64,000 nt of DNA from Tatumella sp. JGM91. Lineage in GTDB: Bacteria > Pseudomonadota > Gammaproteobacteria > Enterobacterales > Enterobacteriaceae. A program made the position numbers and the translations under genes. Below the pieces are notes generated by a model. That model had not been told where the DNA came from and searched no databases. It was given only the letters and a program-made list of their open reading frames with translations. Shown one piece after another: positions 61,892-64,000 of this stretch. Location of the stretch: positions 62,001 to 126,000 of the forward strand of contig NZ_JAERJP010000011.1 in assembly GCF_018257575.1 (NCBI RefSeq), written 5' to 3'. Each line of letters starts with the position of its first letter. Position 1 is the first letter of the stretch.

Positions 61892-62547
61892 TATGTTAAT
61901 GAAATAAAATGAGTGAGGATAAATAGAATGCTGGGGAAATAGCAGTAAACATGAAATCAAACACCGTAACTGGCACCGGGACAAAGTGCAAACCTGAACT
62001 TGCTATCGGGTACTGCATTTAATGTTCAGGGGCCGAGTGCAACTACACAATGAGGAGATTTTTGTCTTAATGTTTATTCACCGCAGATCCCTGCACGTCA
62101 GGCACTATCAGAATCAGATAAGCAATCTGCACTGAAAGCACTTGCAGGACAGATATCTGATGAAAAAACTTTGATTAACAGGTAACTATAGAATTCCCCT
62201 TTCGTAAAACTACGCTCACCATTGGTTCATTCGATAGCCTGTATATGCCGTAAATTTTTCAATCATCATTCTTACGCAGGAATAGTTGTTTCCTCCAAGT
62301 CATCTGACCAGTAAATATTGCTTATGGTGGAATTATCGAGGGTGATGCTCTGGATGATGCCAGGGTGATCGGAGTGGTGATGTTTATGGTGAAGAGTTTT
62401 GAAAGGCCGGAATAGTGGGGCATGTATGGGACAAAAAATTGCCGCGATATAACTCAAACTAACAAGTGTCAGGTCGAGGGATATTGCGGCAATGCTCTGT
62501 GTGCACGAACTTACTCAATATAACCTAATTAAATCATTGCATTAGGC
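61892..62547 (+). other. Decayed stretch at the right end of the prophage
   Basis: 656 bases without an intact gene. A 42-codon open stretch ending at 62187 (NVYSPQIPARQALSESDKQSALKALAGQISDEKTLINR) and a shorter one around 61940-62020 look protein-like but have no start and lie in different frames. They suggest a broken gene, identity unknown. The rest, including the phage half of attR, shows nothing I recognise. Confidence 0.45.
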
Positions 62548-62568
62548 ACATTATGAATATGTCTGTGT
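62548..62568 (+). repeat. attR core of the prophage
   Basis: Exact copy of the 21-base attL core. It is followed by AA, which restores the original TAA stop of fliE on the bacterial side. Host DNA resumes here. Confidence 0.93.
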
Positions 62569-62701
62569 AACGGGGCGGGGATTAATTTAGATCTGATTTT
62601 TATATATTCACCCTCCTTGTGAAATACAGATACCTCAAAGCTAAAGCTATTGGTTGGTTCCTGATTGCTTTTATATTGCAGGGGGTGTTTATGATAAACA
62701 G

Positions 62702-62752
62702 GGACAGTATGACTCTGTCCGGCAGCACGGCAGCGTACAGGCTCCCGTGCTG
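62702..62752 (-). terminator. Hairpins downstream of the dihydroxyacetone kinase gene
   Basis: Two perfect stems, GGACAG/CTGTCC (62702-62720) and CAGCACGG/CCGTGCTG (62723-62752). On the minus strand the second reaches CTGTTTAT, a weak U-run. They begin 12 bases after the stop codon. Confidence 0.5.
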
Positions 62753-62763
62753 ACCCGCTACCC

Positions 62764-64000
62764 TCAATGGCGGCGGATTGCGGAAAATACTTCGCTGACA
62801 GCCCGGGCTCCGGGATCAATATGACCCTGCAGGCTGTCTGCATTCAGGTAAGCAGAGCGGCCGGCTCCGGCTTTTTTCATCTCCGCTGTCGCCGCGGCCC
62901 CTTTCTCTGCTGCTGCGACTACCTGATCCCAGTCAGCATTTGCTGCCAGGGCCTCCAGAGCCGGTTGCAGGGCATCAACCATGGTACGGTCTCCCGTTTT
63001 TGCCCCGCCATATTTTTTCATTTGTTCCAGTCCTGCCAGCAATGCCTTACCTATATGCTGCTGCTCTGCATATCCCTCAGCGGCCGCACTAAATAATAAC
63101 GACAGCAATACTCCTCCTGAACCGCCCATCGGGGTGGTAATACTTTCTCCCAGCCAGCGCAACAGTGCTGCCGGATCATTGAGCGGCAGTTGCTTATCCT
63201 GTACCGCCTTTACTACAAACCGTGCGCCGGTCGCCAGCGTAGAACCCGTGTCACCATCACCCACATGACTGTCCAGCCGGTTAAGCTGTTGTTCATTATC
63301 GATTAATGCCTGGCATGCTGAGACCAGAATAGCAGCAGTTTGTGCATTTTTTGACGGGGTCACCGGGCTATTTTCCGGCAGCGGGGCGGCCTGATGCCAG
63401 TGCATCTGTGACGGTGTATACACCGGCGACCAGCCGGAGACTTCCACCGGTGCCTGCAGGGCTGCCAGCAGTTGCGGGGTCAGAGGCAATACGGTCAGTG
63501 AAACGCCTTTCATATCCAGCGCACTGACCAGGGTCGCGGGGCCCTGCAGATAACTAACCCGCTTGCCTAATGGGGAGCTGAGCAGCTCCTGACTGAGTAT
63601 TGCCAGTTCCAGTGCTGAGAAACCGCCGAGATTATTTATCATCAGTAACAGATCTGATGAGTCCCCGAGATGAGATAACAGCCGTTGGGTAAGTTGCTGT
63701 ACAATTTCACGGCTGTTCTGTGTATCAAGTGTTGCGACCCCATGCTCGCCGTGAATTCCCATTCCCAGTTCACTTTTCCCTGCCGGCACCCGGTCTTCTT
63801 CATCAGACGCCGGTAAATGACAGGAAGAAAGGGCAACCCCGAGGGTCGCTGTTTTATTTAATACGGCCCGCGTCTGCTCTGTGACCTCGGTTAACGACAG
63901 GCCCTGACTGGCGGCATATCCGGCCACTTTATGGGCGAGGATGGTCCCCGAAAGACCGCGCGGCTGCGGATTGTCAGGCAGGGAGATATCATCCCCGGCC
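62764..64000 (-). CDS. dhaK: ATP-dependent dihydroxyacetone kinase, DhaK-DhaL fusion (3' part)
   Basis: The frame is open through the right edge, so about 412 C-terminal codons are visible. DhaK part: DNPQPRGLSGTILAHKVAGY, LGVALSSCHLP, and LGMGIHGEHG with the substrate-binding His. DhaL part after a linker at about 230: LNRLDSHVGDGDTGST (Mg-ADP binding Asp residues), TTPMGGSGGVL, KTGDRTMVDALQPAL, DPGARAVSEVF. This matches Citrobacter-type single-chain kinases, which phosphorylate dihydroxyacetone to the glycolytic triose phosphate. The prophage lies between it and fliE. Confidence 0.95.
   Translation of the reverse strand, partial: AGDDISLPDNPQPRGLSGTILAHKVAGYAASQGLSLTEVTEQTRAVLNKTATLGVALSSCHLPASDEEDRVPAGKSELGMGIHGEHGVATLDTQNSREIVQQLTQRLLSHLGDSSDLLLMINNLGGFSALELAILSQELLSSPLGKRVSYLQGPATLVSALDMKGVSLTVLPLTPQLLAALQAPVEVSGWSPVYTPSQMHWHQAAPLPENSPVTPSKNAQTAAILVSACQALIDNEQQLNRLDSHVGDGDTGSTLATGARFVVKAVQDKQLPLNDPAALLRWLGESITTPMGGSGGVLLSLLFSAAAEGYAEQQHIGKALLAGLEQMKKYGGAKTGDRTMVDALQPALEALAANADWDQVVAAAEKGAAATAEMKKAGAGRSAYLNADSLQGHIDPGARAVSEVFSAIRRH

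Larger units (their letters stand above)
12961..62568. mobile_element. Complete lambda-like (lambdoid siphovirus) prophage integrated at the 3' end of fliE
   Basis: Between the two copies of the 21-bp core lie, in the standard lambdoid order: int, xis, recombination genes, N, immunity, replication, nin-like block, Q, lysis, terminase, head and tail modules. All essential module types are present and no inactivating break was seen in them, so the phage may be inducible. Possible lysogenic-conversion genes are the Ntn-hydrolase-like gene (22131), an acetyltransferase (27341) and small lipoprotein genes (36467, 47334). Decay is visible only in a GhoS-like gene (20773) and just inside attR. Confidence 0.95.

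Noticed and set aside
62272-62457. 61-codon minus-strand frame near attR
   Set aside because: His-rich low-quality sequence without a start signal, within the decayed end of the prophage.

Overview
The window is chromosomal DNA of an enterobacterium that carries one complete lambda-like prophage. The order yedI, dsrB, rcsA, fliR-fliE matches the E. coli chromosome. The protein sequences are clearly diverged from E. coli, so I place the organism in Enterobacterales, perhaps Erwiniaceae, but no lower with confidence.

Layout. (1) 1-1513: the end of yedI, a 43-codon gene, dsrB, and rcsA, the RcsB partner that controls capsule and motility. (2) 1787-12983: the flagellar basal-body and export cluster. 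fliR-Q-P-O-N-M-L and fliK-J-I-H-G-F lie on the minus strand, and fliE is divergent. Only this part of the flagellar regulon is in the window. (3) 12961-62568: a prophage of about 49.6 kb bounded by a 21-bp direct repeat formed by the last codons of fliE. Integration swaps the fliE stop codon from TAA to TGA and leaves the protein intact. (4) From 62764 to the right edge: the 3' part of a fused ATP-dependent dihydroxyacetone kinase gene.

Prophage logic. The left arm (minus strand, driven by PL) encodes the antiterminator N, a string of tiny coupled genes, RecE/RecT and SSB for homologous recombination, several small zinc-finger proteins, excisionase and integrase. The immunity region holds cI, cro, cII, matching operator sets at PL and PR, a CII-binding site over the start of cII, and a boxA (nutR). 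Where lambda has rexAB, between cI and OL, this phage has an AT-rich gene for a 432-residue protein. Its N-terminus looks like a proteasome/HslV-type Ntn hydrolase, and a 35-codon gene and a terminator follow. This is the best candidate in the window for an undescribed, probably exclusion or defence, system.

The right arm carries a ParB-like gene, replication genes O (with four 17-bp iterons inside it) and P, an acetyltransferase moron, rdgC, a nin-like block with a cytosine methyltransferase that contains a second overprinted gene, NinG and Q. It continues with a late promoter very like lambda pR', lysis genes (class II holin, SAR endolysin, Rz/Rz1), a KilA-N gene, terminase, head genes with a DUF4055 portal and a P22-type coat, and a lambda-like siphovirus tail. 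The tail includes the G/GT frameshift on GGGAAAG, tape measure, M, L, K, I and a 2462-residue J. J contains an exact-looking in-frame duplication with an 897-bp period. The last 0.65 kb before attR looks decayed.
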